From assembly GCA_017882305.1 (NCBI GenBank), contig JADGPU010000018.1, positions 1 to 41,065 of the forward strand: a DNA stretch of 41,065 nucleotides. Reading direction: 5' to 3'. This document shows positions 1 through 9,850 of the stretch, in pieces. Position numbers and translations under genes: made by a program. Every line of letters begins with the position of its first letter. Within the stretch, counting starts at the first letter, position 1. The notes under the pieces are model-generated. The model was not told the DNA's origin. It did no database searches and saw only the letters and a program-made list of their open reading frames with translations. The DNA comes from Bacteroidales bacterium. Lineage in GTDB: Bacteria; Bacteroidota; Bacteroidia; Bacteroidales; VadinHA17.

Positions 1-1
1 A

Positions 2-238
2 AGAATTTGTCAGGTTACAGGGAAAAAGGCGATGGTCGGAAACAACGTTTCGCACTCTAAGAGAAGGACTAAGAGGAAATTCTATCCTAATCTTTTTGTT
101 AAAAAATATTATCTTCCGGAAGAAGAAAGGTGGATTTCGCTTAAAATTTCAGCTTCAGGTATTCGTCTCATCAGCAAAAAAGGACTCACCTCAGCACTAA
201 AAGAAGCAAAAGAAAAAGGTTACATTTTGAATTATTAA
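2..238 (+). CDS. rpmB: 50S ribosomal protein L28 (5' end cut by window edge)
   Basis: Large-subunit ribosomal protein L28. The reading frame is open from base 2 and gives [19 protein letters not shown], the typical L28 start lacking only its first one or two residues, so the true start lies just outside the window; the ATG at 32 is internal. The conserved [13 protein letters not shown] stretch and the end in KGYILNY fit bacterial L28 over its whole length. It is followed 13 bases later by rpmG and then a DUF4295 gene, a cluster conserved in Bacteroidota. Identity is secure; only the start is missing. Confidence 0.96.
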   Translation, partial: RICQVTGKKAMVGNNVSHSKRRTKRKFYPNLFVKKYYLPEEERWISLKISASGIRLISKKGLTSALKEAKEKGYILNY

Positions 239-251
239 AACAGGGTAGAAA

Positions 252-440
252 ATGGCAAAGAAGGCTAAAGGTAACAGACAACAAGTAATCCTGGAATGTA
301 CTGAACATAAGGAGAGTGGACAACCGGGCACATCAAGATATATTACAACAAAAAACAGGAAGAACACTCCTGATCGTCTTGAAAGGATGAAATACAATCC
401 TATTCTTAAAAAACATACACTTCACAGAGAAATCAAGTAA
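252..440 (+). CDS. rpmG: 50S ribosomal protein L33
   Basis: Large-subunit ribosomal protein L33, 62 residues. It begins [20 protein letters not shown] and carries the L33 signature around [17 protein letters not shown], ending [10 protein letters not shown]. One CTEH cysteine is present, but the paired CxxC zinc knuckles of zinc-type L33 are absent, so this is a zinc-independent form. The ATG follows the rpmB stop by 13 bases and the next gene starts 13 bases after its stop, so the three small genes are probably co-transcribed. Confidence 0.96.
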   Translation: MAKKAKGNRQQVILECTEHKESGQPGTSRYITTKNRKNTPDRLERMKYNPILKKHTLHREIK

Positions 441-453
441 ATAAGTTTAAACC

Positions 454-609
454 ATGGCAAAGAAAGTTGTTGCATCACTTAAGACGGGAGCGGGTAAATC
501 ATTTACAAGATGCATTAAAATGACCAAATCAGATAAATCCGGTGCATATCTGTTTAAAGAAGAGATCGTTCATAATGATCACATTAAAGATTTCTTTTCA
601 AAGAAGTAA
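454..609 (+). CDS. DUF4295 family small basic protein
   Basis: A 51-residue lysine-rich protein beginning MAKKVVASLKTGAGKSFTR and ending VHNDHIKDFFSKK. This matches the DUF4295 family, found in Bacteroidota directly after rpmB and rpmG. Its function is not established; size, charge and position suggest a ribosome-associated protein, which is inference. It starts 13 bases after rpmG and is closed by a strong intrinsic terminator at 639-669, making it the last gene of the ribosomal protein operon. Confidence 0.9.
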   Translation: MAKKVVASLKTGAGKSFTRCIKMTKSDKSGAYLFKEEIVHNDHIKDFFSKK

Positions 610-638
610 CCGCATTTATTACTCATAAGATATTCAAG

Positions 639-669
639 GCTTTCTTCTTAGCGGGAGGAAGCTTTTTTT
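639..669 (+). terminator. Intrinsic terminator of the rpmB-rpmG-DUF4295 operon
   Basis: A 9-bp stem (639-647 with 654-662, three G-T pairs) around a 6-base loop, followed by seven T at 663-669. It lies between DUF4295 and ftsY, so ftsY should have its own transcription start. Confidence 0.85.
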
Positions 670-696
670 ATATTTACATTTCATATTAATCATTAT

Positions 697-1656
697 ATGA
701 TGGCTTTGATGGGATTTCTGGGGAAAGATAAAAAGGAGAGCCTGAATAAGGGCCTCGAGAAAACTAAGGAGAGCGTTTTTCATAAGCTGTCCAGAGCTGT
801 TGCAGGGAAATCAAAAGTTGATGATGAAGTCCTTGATAACCTTGAGGAAGTTCTTGTATCATCGGACGTCGGTGTAGCAACAACTCTAAAGATTATCGAA
901 CGTATCGAAACCAGAGTAGCTAAAGATAAATATTTAAATACCAGCGAACTAAATACAATCCTTAAAGAAGAGATAGTTGCTCTGCTCGAAAAAAATCAAA
1001 ATGATTCAGAATCAGACTTTTCACTTACATTAAAAAATGTTCCGTACGTTATTATGGTTGTTGGAGTGAATGGTTCAGGTAAAACGACCACTATTGCCAA
1101 ACTAGCTTATCAGTTCAAATCAGCCGGCAAAAAAGTCCTGATAGGAGCAGCTGATACCTTCAGGGCAGCAGCAATTGATCAACTTCAGATCTGGGCCGAC
1201 AGAGTAGGAGTTCCGGTTGTTAAGCAACAAATGGGATCTGACCCTGCATCAGTGGCATTTGATACTCTAAGATCAGCGGTCTCATCGCAAACAGATGTTG
1301 TTATTATTGATACTGCCGGACGACTTCACAATAAGATTAACCTTATGTCTGAGCTGTCGAAGATAAAAAGGGTTATGGAAAAAGTCATCCCGGAAGCACC
1401 ACATGAGGTTCTTCTTGTACTGGACGGATCTACCGGCCAAAATGCATTTGAGCAGGCCAAGCAATTCACATCAGCTACAGATGTCACTGCCCTGGCAATT
1501 ACCAAACTTGATGGTACGGCAAAAGGAGGAGTAGTAATCGGCATCTCTGATCAGTTTAAAATACCGGTAAAGTATATTGGTGTCGGTGAAAAACTTGAAG
1601 ACCTTTTGATATTCAACCGGTTTGACTTTGTCGATTCTTTGTTCAGTTCAAAATGA
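697..1656 (+). CDS. ftsY: Signal recognition particle receptor FtsY
   Basis: SRP-GTPase that docks the SRP-ribosome complex at the inner membrane for co-translational insertion of membrane proteins. The 319-residue product has a helical N domain (about 10-95) and a GTPase NG domain: P-loop GVNGSGKTTT from residue 123, then DTFRAAAIDQL, DTAGR and TKLDGTAKGG, with the closing YIGVGEKLEDL. It lacks the long acidic A domain of enterobacterial FtsY, as is usual in this phylum. Starts at 697, 700 or 709 are all possible; MGFLGKDKK at 709 is an equally natural N-terminus. It lies between the ribosomal gene terminator and rimO. Confidence 0.96.
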   Translation: MMALMGFLGKDKKESLNKGLEKTKESVFHKLSRAVAGKSKVDDEVLDNLEEVLVSSDVGVATTLKIIERIETRVAKDKYLNTSELNTILKEEIVALLEKNQNDSESDFSLTLKNVPYVIMVVGVNGSGKTTTIAKLAYQFKSAGKKVLIGAADTFRAAAIDQLQIWADRVGVPVVKQQMGSDPASVAFDTLRSAVSSQTDVVIIDTAGRLHNKINLMSELSKIKRVMEKVIPEAPHEVLLVLDGSTGQNAFEQAKQFTSATDVTALAITKLDGTAKGGVVIGISDQFKIPVKYIGVGEKLEDLLIFNRFDFVDSLFSSK

Positions 1657-1829
1657 CTTTTTTTTAACCACAGAGCACGCAAAGCCCACCTTCGCCAAAG
1701 CTGTTGTGGATAAAAAGGCGCAAAGTGCGCAAAGTCAGTATCATATAATTCAGTTCTTTGCGATCTTTGCGTAAAATGCTACCTCTGCAGTCTGGCCCCT
1801 TAGCGGTTAATGGATTTTGCCTCTTCAAT
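1657..1829. repeat. CGCAAAG-type intergenic inverted repeat between ftsY and rimO
   Basis: The spacer has short repeated words on both strands: CGCAAAG-TG-CGCAAAG near 1719-1735 faces CTTTGCG-AT-CTTTGCG near 1757-1773, so the RNA could fold into a long hairpin. It opens with TTTTTTTAACCACAGAGCACGCAAAGC, whose relatives occur near 3130, 14205 and 20554. Inside lies a small CACCTTCGCC...TTGTGG palindrome. No gene is seen; an upstream ATG at 1758 in the rimO frame falls inside the repeat and is not a credible start. Confidence 0.6.
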
Positions 1830-3125
1830 ATGAATAACAAAAAAATCAATATAGTCACTCTCGGTTGCTCCAAAAATGTTGTCGATTCGGAAAAGCTTCT
1901 GAAACAACTAAATGTCGGAGGATTTGAAGTCTTTTACAATTCAGAAGATTTCCAGGGGGGTACTGTTATTATTAATACATGTGGCTTTATTAACGATGCC
2001 AAGGAAGAGAGTGTAGACACCATTCTAAGGTTTGTCAAAGCTCAGAAGTCGGGAAATATTGACAATTTATATGTAATGGGCTGCCTTTCAGAGCGTTATG
2101 CTGATGCACTCAGATATGAAATACCCGAAGTAAAGAAATATTTCGGTGTAAATAACATGAGTGATATCTTAAATGAGCTGGGGTTAAATTTACGTGCTGA
2201 TCTAACGACCGAGAGAACACTTTCCGGACCAGCCCATTATGCATATCTAAAAATATCTGAAGGTTGCGATCGTACTTGTGCTTTCTGTGCGATTCCAGCC
2301 ATACGCGGGAAATATATATCCCGACCAATTGAGGAGCTTGTAAAAGAAGCAACACAATTGGCCGGGAGTGGTGTCAAAGAATTAATTCTGATTGCTCAGG
2401 ATCTGAGTTATTATGGACTAGATCTTTACAGGAAACAGGCATTGGCTGAGCTTGTCACTCAATTGCTAAAAATTGAATCACTGGAATGGATCAGGCTACA
2501 TTATCTATATCCTGCAAATTTTCCGCTGGAGTTAATTCCTCTGATCAGGGAAAACCCAAGGATATGCCGTTATATAGATATTCCTATTCAACATATAACA
2601 GATAATATGCTTGGTTTAATGAAAAGATCGCATGACAGGAAAGAAACTGTGACAATCCTCAATACACTTCGGAATGAAATCCCTGATGCAGTTATAAGAA
2701 CAACTCTCATTGCCGGGCATCCCGGGGAAACTGAAAAGGATTTTCTTGAGCTGAAAGAATTTATTACTGACTTCAGGTTTGACAGGCTGGGTGTCTTCGC
2801 TTATTCACATGAGGAGGACACTTTTTCATATAATGAGTATAAAGATGAAATTCCTGAAGATGTTAAGGAATCAAGAGTTGCGGAACTAATGGAGATACAG
2901 CAAAATATTTCGGCAGAATTGAATGAGTCATATGTTGGTAAGTTGTTCAAAGTTATTATCGATAGAAAAGAGGCTGAGTTTTTCGTGGGTAGAACGGAAT
3001 TCGACAGTCCGGAGGTAGATCAGGAGGTACTTATTACAGCTCAACATAATTTGAATCCAGGTAGCTTCTATAACATCCTTATAACAAAATCAACTGAATT
3101 TGATTTGTACGGGGAGCCTGTTTGA
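1830..3125 (+). CDS. rimO: Ribosomal protein S12 methylthiotransferase RimO
   Basis: Radical-SAM enzyme that adds a methylthio group to the conserved aspartate of ribosomal protein S12, using two [4Fe-4S] clusters. From the ATG at 1830 the product is 431 residues. The N-terminal UPF0004 domain has cluster cysteines C13, C51 and C85 (LGCSKN, NTCGF, MGCLSERY); the radical-SAM domain has SEGCDRTCAFC (C146, C150, C153); a TRAM domain closes the protein. LGCSKNVVDSE and IPAIRGKY favour RimO over MiaB. The start at 1830 is chosen because an in-frame ATG at 1758 would add 24 residues translated from an intergenic repeat. It converges on clpC with a shared terminator. Confidence 0.95.
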   Translation: MNNKKINIVTLGCSKNVVDSEKLLKQLNVGGFEVFYNSEDFQGGTVIINTCGFINDAKEESVDTILRFVKAQKSGNIDNLYVMGCLSERYADALRYEIPEVKKYFGVNNMSDILNELGLNLRADLTTERTLSGPAHYAYLKISEGCDRTCAFCAIPAIRGKYISRPIEELVKEATQLAGSGVKELILIAQDLSYYGLDLYRKQALAELVTQLLKIESLEWIRLHYLYPANFPLELIPLIRENPRICRYIDIPIQHITDNMLGLMKRSHDRKETVTILNTLRNEIPDAVIRTTLIAGHPGETEKDFLELKEFITDFRFDRLGVFAYSHEEDTFSYNEYKDEIPEDVKESRVAELMEIQQNISAELNESYVGKLFKVIIDRKEAEFFVGRTEFDSPEVDQEVLITAQHNLNPGSFYNILITKSTEFDLYGEPV

Positions 3126-3129
3126 TTTT

Positions 3130-3213
3130 CTCTGTGTAACTCAGTGTCAGTTCTTAATTATAGTTACACAGAGCGACACAGAGTATCCACAGAGGGCCAC
3201 GGAGAAACAAAAT
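3130..3213. repeat. CACAGAG-type intergenic repeat downstream of rimO
   Basis: An 11-bp inverted pair (3130-3140 CTCTGTGTAAC with 3163-3173 GTTACACAGAG) is followed by further CACAGAG-like words up to about 3205 (GACACAGAG, CCACAGAGG, CCACGGAG). It resembles the element at 1657-1829. No gene is visible here. Confidence 0.6.
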
Positions 3214-3252
3214 AAAAAGAGAGGCTGCCAATTTTTGACAGCCTCTCTTTTT
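3214..3252. terminator. Bidirectional intrinsic terminator shared by rimO and clpC
   Basis: A perfect 9-bp GC-rich stem (GAGAGGCTG 3219-3227 with CAGCCTCTC 3239-3247) is flanked by an A-run at 3214-3218 and a T-run at 3248-3254, so it can terminate both convergent genes. The T-run touches the clpC stop codon at 3253-3255. Confidence 0.9.
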
Positions 3253-5796
3253 TTAAGTCGGAGTATCCGATTTTTCCGGAAGCTCTATCTTTTTCTTATA
3301 AATTTTAATCTTGATTTCCGATTTGGCACTATTAAATCCAACGTTGATAGTATCACCTTCTTTAAGGTTTGCTTTAATAAGTACTTCAGCCATCGGATCC
3401 TCGAGATATTTCTGAATTGCACGTTTAAGCGGCCGTGCACCATAGTTTGCATCAAAGCCTCTTTCGGCAATAAAATCCCGTGCAGCGTTTGCTATTTTCA
3501 ATTGGTACCCAAGTGATTTGACCCTGTCATAAAGACCCCTCAATTCAAGATCGATAATTTTATTAATCTGTTCTTTTTCCAAAGAATTGAACATTATCAC
3601 ATCATCAATTCTATTTAGGAATTCAGGTGCAAATGTTTTCTGGAGAGCTTTTTGCAGGATACTTTTCGTTTGTTCATCTCTTGAAGCCTTCTTGGCCGTC
3701 GTATCAAAACCCATCCCATGTCCGAATTCATTTATTTGTCGGGTTCCGATATTTGAAGTAAGAATTACAATCGTATTTCTGAAATCGACTCGCCGTCCAA
3801 GGCTGTCAGTTAATTGTCCTTCATCCAGCACCTGAAGCATGATATGAAATACATCCGGATGAGCTTTTTCTATCTCATCCATGAGAACTACGGAATATGG
3901 TTTCCTGCGGACTTTCTCGGTAAGCTGGCCACCCTCTTCGTAGCCAACATATCCCGGAGGAGCTCCAACAAGTCGTGAAACGGAGAATTTTTCCATATAT
4001 TCACTCATATCAATCCTTACCAGATTATCTGTTGTATCGAAAAGGAATTTGGCAAGGACTTTTGCAAGTTGAGTTTTTCCTACTCCGGTGGGACCCAGGA
4101 ATATGAATGTTCCTATAGGCTTGTTTGGATCTTTAAGACCAGCCCTGTTCCTCTGGATCGATTTAACTACCTTTTGTATAGCCTCATCCTGACCAATAAT
4201 GCTTCCTTTAAGTTCTTCAGCCATATTCAGTAAACGGGTTCCTTCTGTCTGGGCAATTCTCTGAACAGGAACTCCTGTCATCATTGCAACAACTTCGGCA
4301 ACTTTGTCAGCATCAACTGTTTCACGGTTCACCGCGAGTTCTTTTTCCCACTTTTTCTTCTCCTGATCAATCAGATCGAGCAGGTCCTTCTCGCGATCGC
4401 GGAAACTGGCAGCTTTCTCGAAGTTCTGATTCTTTACTGCCATCATTTTTTCCTTTTTGGTCTCTTCGAGTTGTTTCTCAAGGGAAAGGATTTTTTCAGG
4501 GACAATAATATTTGAAATATGAACTCTTGAACCTGATTCATCAAGGGCATCAATTGCCTTGTCGGGAAGGTGCCGGTCCGAAATATAACGGTTTGTGAGT
4601 TTAACACAGGCATCGATAGCATCATCAGTATAAATTACATTATGGTGCTCTTCATATCTCTCTTTAATGTTATGGAGAATATGAATAGTCTCTTCGATTG
4701 ACGTAGGCTCTACAATTACTTTCTGGAATCGTCTCTCAAGGGCTCCGTCTTTCTCAATATGCTGACGGTATTCGTCGAGTGTGGTTGCACCGATACATTG
4801 AATTTCACCGCGTGCAAGAGCAGGTTTCAGCATATTGGCAGCATCGAGAGAACCGGTTGCTCCGCCGGCTCCGACAATTGTGTGAATCTCATCAATAAAA
4901 AGAATAATATTGTCATTTTTTGAAAGCTCATTAAGTATTGCTTTCATCCTTTCCTCAAACTGTCCGCGATATTTTGTTCCGGCAACTATTGAAGCAAGAT
5001 CAAGTGCAACTACCCTTTTATTAAAAAGTACTCTTGAGACGTTCTTTTTAATTATCCTTAAGGCAAGACCTTCTGCAATTGCAGATTTTCCAACTCCTGG
5101 TTCACCGATCAGGACAGGATTATTTTTTTTCCGTCTTGACAATATCTGAGCCAGTCTCTCGATCTCCCTCTCCCTGCCAACAACGGGGTCTAACCGACCC
5201 TCTTCAGCGGCTTTTGTAAGATCAATTCCGAAATTATCCAGTACAGGTGTATCAGAGGAAGATTTTGAGGAGGAAGGAGAGGAGGGCTGCCCTTTTCCGG
5301 GGCCACTAAAACTCTGACCTTCATCATCTTCGTCTCTTGGATAATCAGCTTTCGAAGTTGGGGATTCAGACTCAACCATTTTACGAACTGATTGGTAATC
5401 AACGTCCAATTCTGAAAGAAACCTGGTTACCAGAGCATTTTCATCTTTAAGTATTGCCAGAAGCAGATGTTCCGTATCAATAGTGTTGCTTTTGAGAGCC
5501 TTCGCTTCGAGATAAACAAGTTTAAGTATTCTTTCTGTGCTCCTCAAAAGAGGAATAACCTCATGATCAGCAACAGGAACAGGACTTTCAACCTTTATGC
5601 TCTTCTCAAGAGACCCTTTAAGAACCAAAAGGTCAATCCCCTGGTTCATCAGGATTTCTATGGCCACGCTCTCTCCATCTCTGAGTATTCCAAGAAAAAG
5701 ATGTTCGGGACTTATGTGACTGTTACCCAGTCTTATTGCCTCCTCCTTGGAATAACCCAGAATGTCTTTAACCCTTTGTGAAAATTGTGAATCCAT
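3253..5796 (-). CDS. clpC: ATP-dependent Clp protease ATP-binding subunit ClpC
   Basis: Class-1 Hsp100 AAA+ unfoldase that feeds substrates to ClpP in the cytoplasm. The 847-residue product has two N-terminal Clp-N repeats (1-145), a Ser/Gly-rich linker (about 145-185), first AAA+ module with Walker A GEPGVGKS (231-238) and Walker B LFIDE, a UVR-type middle segment (about 447-480, KNQNFEKAASFRDREKDL) and second AAA+ module with Walker A GPTGVGKT (568-575) and VLMDEIEKAHPD. The short UVR middle domain, rather than ClpB's long coiled coil, identifies ClpC. An FGHGMGF loop is where a ClpP-docking tripeptide would be expected (inference). It is monocistronic; TAnnTTTG-like boxes lie upstream at 5860-5867 and around 5815, without a clear -33 partner at normal spacing. 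Confidence 0.95.
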   Translation of the reverse strand: MDSQFSQRVKDILGYSKEEAIRLGNSHISPEHLFLGILRDGESVAIEILMNQGIDLLVLKGSLEKSIKVESPVPVADHEVIPLLRSTERILKLVYLEAKALKSNTIDTEHLLLAILKDENALVTRFLSELDVDYQSVRKMVESESPTSKADYPRDEDDEGQSFSGPGKGQPSSPSSSKSSSDTPVLDNFGIDLTKAAEEGRLDPVVGREREIERLAQILSRRKKNNPVLIGEPGVGKSAIAEGLALRIIKKNVSRVLFNKRVVALDLASIVAGTKYRGQFEERMKAILNELSKNDNIILFIDEIHTIVGAGGATGSLDAANMLKPALARGEIQCIGATTLDEYRQHIEKDGALERRFQKVIVEPTSIEETIHILHNIKERYEEHHNVIYTDDAIDACVKLTNRYISDRHLPDKAIDALDESGSRVHISNIIVPEKILSLEKQLEETKKEKMMAVKNQNFEKAASFRDREKDLLDLIDQEKKKWEKELAVNRETVDADKVAEVVAMMTGVPVQRIAQTEGTRLLNMAEELKGSIIGQDEAIQKVVKSIQRNRAGLKDPNKPIGTFIFLGPTGVGKTQLAKVLAKFLFDTTDNLVRIDMSEYMEKFSVSRLVGAPPGYVGYEEGGQLTEKVRRKPYSVVLMDEIEKAHPDVFHIMLQVLDEGQLTDSLGRRVDFRNTIVILTSNIGTRQINEFGHGMGFDTTAKKASRDEQTKSILQKALQKTFAPEFLNRIDDVIMFNSLEKEQINKIIDLELRGLYDRVKSLGYQLKIANAARDFIAERGFDANYGARPLKRAIQKYLEDPMAEVLIKANLKEGDTINVGFNSAKSEIKIKIYKKKIELPEKSDTPT

Positions 5797-6056
5797 ATTT
5801 TATTTTATCAAATTACAAATTTATAAAAGCAATCCGACATTCTGTCAGATGCTGTTTGACAAAAGTACATATAACTACTCTTTCAAAGTTAAATTATACA
5901 TAATATATACATGGCAATTTTCGTGCCCATTTATGAACAATGAGTGTTAAAAATTCACAGCCTTAGAAGCTCCAAAGTAACCAAATTTTGATTACTTTCG
6001 TAAATCTAAACCCGGGTTTTGAGGTTTATTTGTAAATACTTAATTAATAATCTGTT

Positions 6057-8579
6057 ATGTCAGAGAGAGAGAGAATCATAAAGGTTAATATCGAGGAGGA
6101 GATGAAGTCAGCATATATCGATTATTCGATGTCGGTTATTGTGTCGAGGGCATTACCTGATGTGAGAGATGGTCTCAAACCGGTTCATCGCAGAGTACTT
6201 TTTGGAATGTCTGAACTTGGAGTCCTTTCTAACAAACCTTTTAAGAAGTCAGCAAGAATAGTGGGAGAGGTGCTGGGAAAATTTCATCCGCATGGGGACA
6301 CTTCTGTTTATGATGCAATGGTAAGAATGGCCCAGGAATGGTCATTAAGGTATCCTCTGGTAGACGGACAGGGTAACTTTGGGTCAGTCGATGGTGATAG
6401 CCCGGCTGCAATGCGATACACTGAAGCAAGACTTAAAAAAATTGCTGAGGAAACTCTTGCCGATATTGACAAGGATACTGTTGATTTTCAACCCAACTTT
6501 GATGATTCATTAACTGAGCCTTCGGTTTTACCAACAAGGATACCTCAACTTCTCGTGAACGGTGCTTCAGGTATAGCAGTTGGAATGGCAACCAATATGC
6601 CACCTCATAACCTCTCGGAAATTATTGAGGCAACAATCGCCTATATTGATAATAATAATATTACAACAGAAGAAATTTTACACTTTGTAAAGGGGCCTGA
6701 TTTTCCAACTGGTGGGATAATCTATGGCGAACAGGGAATAAGAGATGCGTTAGAGACCGGAAGAGGCAGAATAGTTGTTCGTGCGAGGACTGAAATTGAA
6801 TTAACACATTCCGGCAGGGAATGTATTATTGTTAATGAGATTCCTTATATGGTCAATAAGGCCGAGATGATCCGTAAAATTGCTGATCTCATAAATGAGA
6901 AAAAACTTGATGGGATATCATATATAAATGATGAATCGGATCGCAACGGGATGCGAATTGTAATCATTCTTAAGAAAGATTCCAGTGCAAATGTTGTTCT
7001 GAATAACCTCTACAAGTTTTCCTCACTTCAGACATCTTTTAGTGTTAATAACATTGCTCTGGTTAAAGGTCGTCCAAGAATGCTAAATACAAAGGAGCTG
7101 ATACATTATTTCGTGAAGCATCGTCATGAAATAGTCATCAGAAGAACAAAATTTGATCTTGATCAGGCGGAAAAAAGAGCACATATCCTTGAGGGATTGA
7201 TCATTGCAAGTGATAACATCGATGAGGTAATAGCAATAATCAGAGCATCTCAGACTCCGGATATGGCAAGGGAGAGACTTATGGAACGTTTCGACCTCTC
7301 TGAAATACAGTCGAGGGCGATCGTAGAAATGCGTCTGCGTCAGCTTACTGGTCTGGAACAGGCGAAACTAAGGTCAGAATATAAGGAGATTATGGAATTG
7401 ATTGAATACCTTAAAAGTGTTCTTGCAAATGTTGATCTTCAAATGAAAATTATCAAGGATGAACTTCTTGAGATAAAAGAAAAATATGGTGATAAAAGAC
7501 GAACTTTAATAGTTCCGAACGCGGAAGAGATTAATCCTGAAGATTTTTATGCAGATGATGAGATGGTAATCACTATTTCTCATATGGGCTATATAAAAAG
7601 AACGCCATTAACCGAGTTCAGGAGGCAAAACCGTGGTGGAACAGGAGCTAAAGGAGGTGCTACCAGGGACGAGGATTTCATCGAACACCTTTATATTGCC
7701 ACAATGCACAATACCATGCTCTTTTTTACAAGAAACGGAAAATGCTACTGGCTGAAGGTTTACGCCATTCCAGAAGGTTCAAGAACTTCAAAAGGAAGGG
7801 CAATGCAGAACCTTATAAATATAGAACCTGATGATAATGTCAGAGCATTCATTAATGTTAAGAACCTGAACGATGAAGAATACATTAATAATAATTTCAT
7901 TGTTCTCTGCACTACTAAAGGAATAATAAAGAAGACATCTCTTGAAGCATATTCACGACCCAGGATTAACGGGGTGAATGCTATTACTATTAGGGAGGGA
8001 GATGAACTTCTCGAAGCAAGAATGACTAACGGACAACATCATATTATGCTGGCTATTAAATCAGGACGCGCAATTCGCTTTCCTGAGGCATCAGTAAGGC
8101 CTATGGGACGGACTGCATCGGGAGTAAGAGGCATCAAACTGGCAAGCGAAAAGAATGATTTCGTAATTGGCATGATAACCGTGGAGAATAAAGAAAAAGA
8201 TATTCTGGTTGTTTCTGAGAAAGGATATGGTAAAAGATCAGATATAGATGGTTACAGAATCACTAACAGAGGTGGAAAAGGAGTAAAAACTATTAATGTA
8301 ACTGAAAAAACCGGAACACTGATTGCATTGAAAGATGTTACTGATAATCATGATCTTATGATTATTACACAATTTGGAAATATTCTCAGAAGTCCGGTAT
8401 CGGCATTAAGAGTAATGGGAAGAGCAACCCAGGGAGTAAGGTTGATCAATCTGAAGGAAAGTGATATTATTGCATCAGTAGCTTGCGTGCTGGTTGAGGA
8501 AGAAGAAGAGGAGGAGAAACCCATTTCTGAAGAAAATGATATAATTGCTGAGGAAAATGGCAAAGAATTTGATGTTTAA
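6057..8579 (+). CDS. gyrA: DNA gyrase subunit A
   Basis: Breakage-rejoining subunit of gyrase, which introduces negative supercoils with GyrB. The 840-residue product begins [26 protein letters not shown]... with the winged-helix/tower region intact. The catalytic tyrosine is Y121 in MRYTEAR. In the quinolone-determining region [10 protein letters not shown], threonine stands where E. coli has Ser83 and the Asp87 equivalent is kept, so no obvious resistance change is seen. The C-terminal wrapping domain contains a GyrA box, [10 protein letters not shown], which marks gyrase rather than topoisomerase IV. The protein ends in an acidic tail with a run of seven glutamates. gyrB is not in the window. 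Confidence 0.97.
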   Translation: MSERERIIKVNIEEEMKSAYIDYSMSVIVSRALPDVRDGLKPVHRRVLFGMSELGVLSNKPFKKSARIVGEVLGKFHPHGDTSVYDAMVRMAQEWSLRYPLVDGQGNFGSVDGDSPAAMRYTEARLKKIAEETLADIDKDTVDFQPNFDDSLTEPSVLPTRIPQLLVNGASGIAVGMATNMPPHNLSEIIEATIAYIDNNNITTEEILHFVKGPDFPTGGIIYGEQGIRDALETGRGRIVVRARTEIELTHSGRECIIVNEIPYMVNKAEMIRKIADLINEKKLDGISYINDESDRNGMRIVIILKKDSSANVVLNNLYKFSSLQTSFSVNNIALVKGRPRMLNTKELIHYFVKHRHEIVIRRTKFDLDQAEKRAHILEGLIIASDNIDEVIAIIRASQTPDMARERLMERFDLSEIQSRAIVEMRLRQLTGLEQAKLRSEYKEIMELIEYLKSVLANVDLQMKIIKDELLEIKEKYGDKRRTLIVPNAEEINPEDFYADDEMVITISHMGYIKRTPLTEFRRQNRGGTGAKGGATRDEDFIEHLYIATMHNTMLFFTRNGKCYWLKVYAIPEGSRTSKGRAMQNLINIEPDDNVRAFINVKNLNDEEYINNNFIVLCTTKGIIKKTSLEAYSRPRINGVNAITIREGDELLEARMTNGQHHIMLAIKSGRAIRFPEASVRPMGRTASGVRGIKLASEKNDFVIGMITVENKEKDILVVSEKGYGKRSDIDGYRITNRGGKGVKTINVTEKTGTLIALKDVTDNHDLMIITQFGNILRSPVSALRVMGRATQGVRLINLKESDIIASVACVLVEEEEEEEKPISEENDIIAEENGKEFDV

Positions 8580-8598
8580 TAAGAATATTATAAATTTG
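8568..8598 (+). promoter_or_regulatory. Consensus Bacteroidota promoter for the TPR gene
   Basis: TTTG (8568-8571), exactly 19 bases, then TAAATTTG (8591-8598): a full match to the phylum's TTTG-N19-TAnnTTTG promoter. The -33 box lies inside the last codons of gyrA, and the start would fall about 30 bases before the TPR gene's ATG. Confidence 0.75.
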
Positions 8599-8636
8599 GA
8601 AAAATTTTTACGAACAATTAAATTAAAACTATAATC

Positions 8637-9797
8637 ATGAAAAAGTTTATTTTGCTGATAGCAGCTGTTAGTATTTCCTTTGGAGCCATGGCCCAGAAGG
8701 GCAAGGTAACAAGTGCCCTCAATTACATTGACCAGGGAATTCTTGATAAAGCAAAAGACGCCATTGATCTGGCTTTGGCCAATGAGAGTACAAAAGACTG
8801 GTTTAATACTTATTTTGCAAAAGGCAAACTCTGTCAGGCAACATTTGACTCTAAAGATCCAAAAATAAAAGCTCTTTATCCTGATCCGCTTGCAGAAGCT
8901 TATACTGCATATCAAAAAGCGATGGAACTTGATCCAAAAGGTACTGTGAAAAAGAGAATAATTACTGGTTCCATCTATAACAACCTGGCTATTAGCTTGT
9001 ATAATCAGGGAAGCACAAGATTTGAGGCTAAGGATTATACGGGAGCACTTCAATCATTCCAGACGCAGATTAAAATTACTGAAAGTGATATATATGTGGG
9101 AGCTGTTGATACGGGAATGTATTATAATGCAGGTCTTGCTGCAGTAAACTCAGCTAAATATAATGATGCTATCAAATATTTTGAGAAATGCGCTGAAATG
9201 AAGTATATGGGAATTTCTCCATATTTCCAGATGTCTGAAACTTATCTCAGTTTAGGCGATACGGCAAAAGCTGAGTCGGTTCTGACAGGATTAAGCAGTA
9301 AGTTTCCGAATGATAAAAACGTTACTCTGCAGTTAATTGATCTTTATATAAAGAGCGGTAAAAATGAAGAGGCTCAGAAATATATCAAAGTTGCCAAGGA
9401 GAATGACCCTAATAATTTCAGTTTGTATTTTGCAGCAGGGATAATATTTTTGAACCAAAACAAGTATGATGAGGCAATACCTGAACTTATCAAATCAATT
9501 GAGATCAAAGGAGACTTATTTGATACACAGTATGGACTTGGTGCTGCCTATATCAATAAAGCTGCTGAAATGTTTAAAGCAGCTAATGAAATTATGGATG
9601 TAAAAAAATACAGTGATGCTATTGACCAGGCAAACTCGGTTTATGCCAAAGCTCTTCCTTATATGGAAAAAGCACATGAGCTTAAACCCGACGATGTATA
9701 TGCTATGAGAAGTCTGCAGGAGTTATATTACAGACTCAAAATGACAGACAAGTATACAGTTATCAAAGCCAAGCTTGATGCTATTGACAAAAAATAA
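8637..9797 (+). CDS. Secreted tetratricopeptide repeat protein
   Basis: A 386-residue exported protein. Residues 1-19 form a signal peptide (MKKFILLIAA core, cleavage after AMA before QKG). The rest is helical TPR-like repeats: AFQ-type pairs are visible near 95-130 (YTAYQKAMELDPKG), 155-215 (YNDAIKYFEKCAEM), 230-300 (YDEAIPELIKSIEI) and 335-370 (YAKALPYMEKAHELKPDD). No catalytic motif is seen, so a scaffolding role in the periplasm or envelope is inferred. Position behind gyrA is common in Bacteroidota, but here it has its own promoter (8568-8598) and terminator (9820-9850), so it is probably transcribed alone as well as by read-through. Confidence 0.85.
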   Translation: MKKFILLIAAVSISFGAMAQKGKVTSALNYIDQGILDKAKDAIDLALANESTKDWFNTYFAKGKLCQATFDSKDPKIKALYPDPLAEAYTAYQKAMELDPKGTVKKRIITGSIYNNLAISLYNQGSTRFEAKDYTGALQSFQTQIKITESDIYVGAVDTGMYYNAGLAAVNSAKYNDAIKYFEKCAEMKYMGISPYFQMSETYLSLGDTAKAESVLTGLSSKFPNDKNVTLQLIDLYIKSGKNEEAQKYIKVAKENDPNNFSLYFAAGIIFLNQNKYDEAIPELIKSIEIKGDLFDTQYGLGAAYINKAAEMFKAANEIMDVKKYSDAIDQANSVYAKALPYMEKAHELKPDDVYAMRSLQELYYRLKMTDKYTVIKAKLDAIDKK

Positions 9798-9819
9798 AAT
9801 TGATCTTATGTTTTACAAG

Positions 9820-9850
9820 AAAGGGATGCATTAGTTCACATCCCTTTTTT
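9820..9850 (+). terminator. Intrinsic terminator after the TPR gene
   Basis: AAAGGGATG (9820-9828) pairs with CATCCCTTT (9839-9847) around a 10-base loop; a T-run continues to 9850. Confidence 0.88.

Noticed and set aside
1758-1829. N-terminal extension of RimO
   Set aside because: The extra 24 residues are translated from an intergenic repeat; RimO proteins begin at the later ATG.
8475-9053. 192-residue minus-strand frame
   Set aside because: It is antisense to the gyrA end and TPR gene, both certain, and the translation lacks a plausible protein composition.
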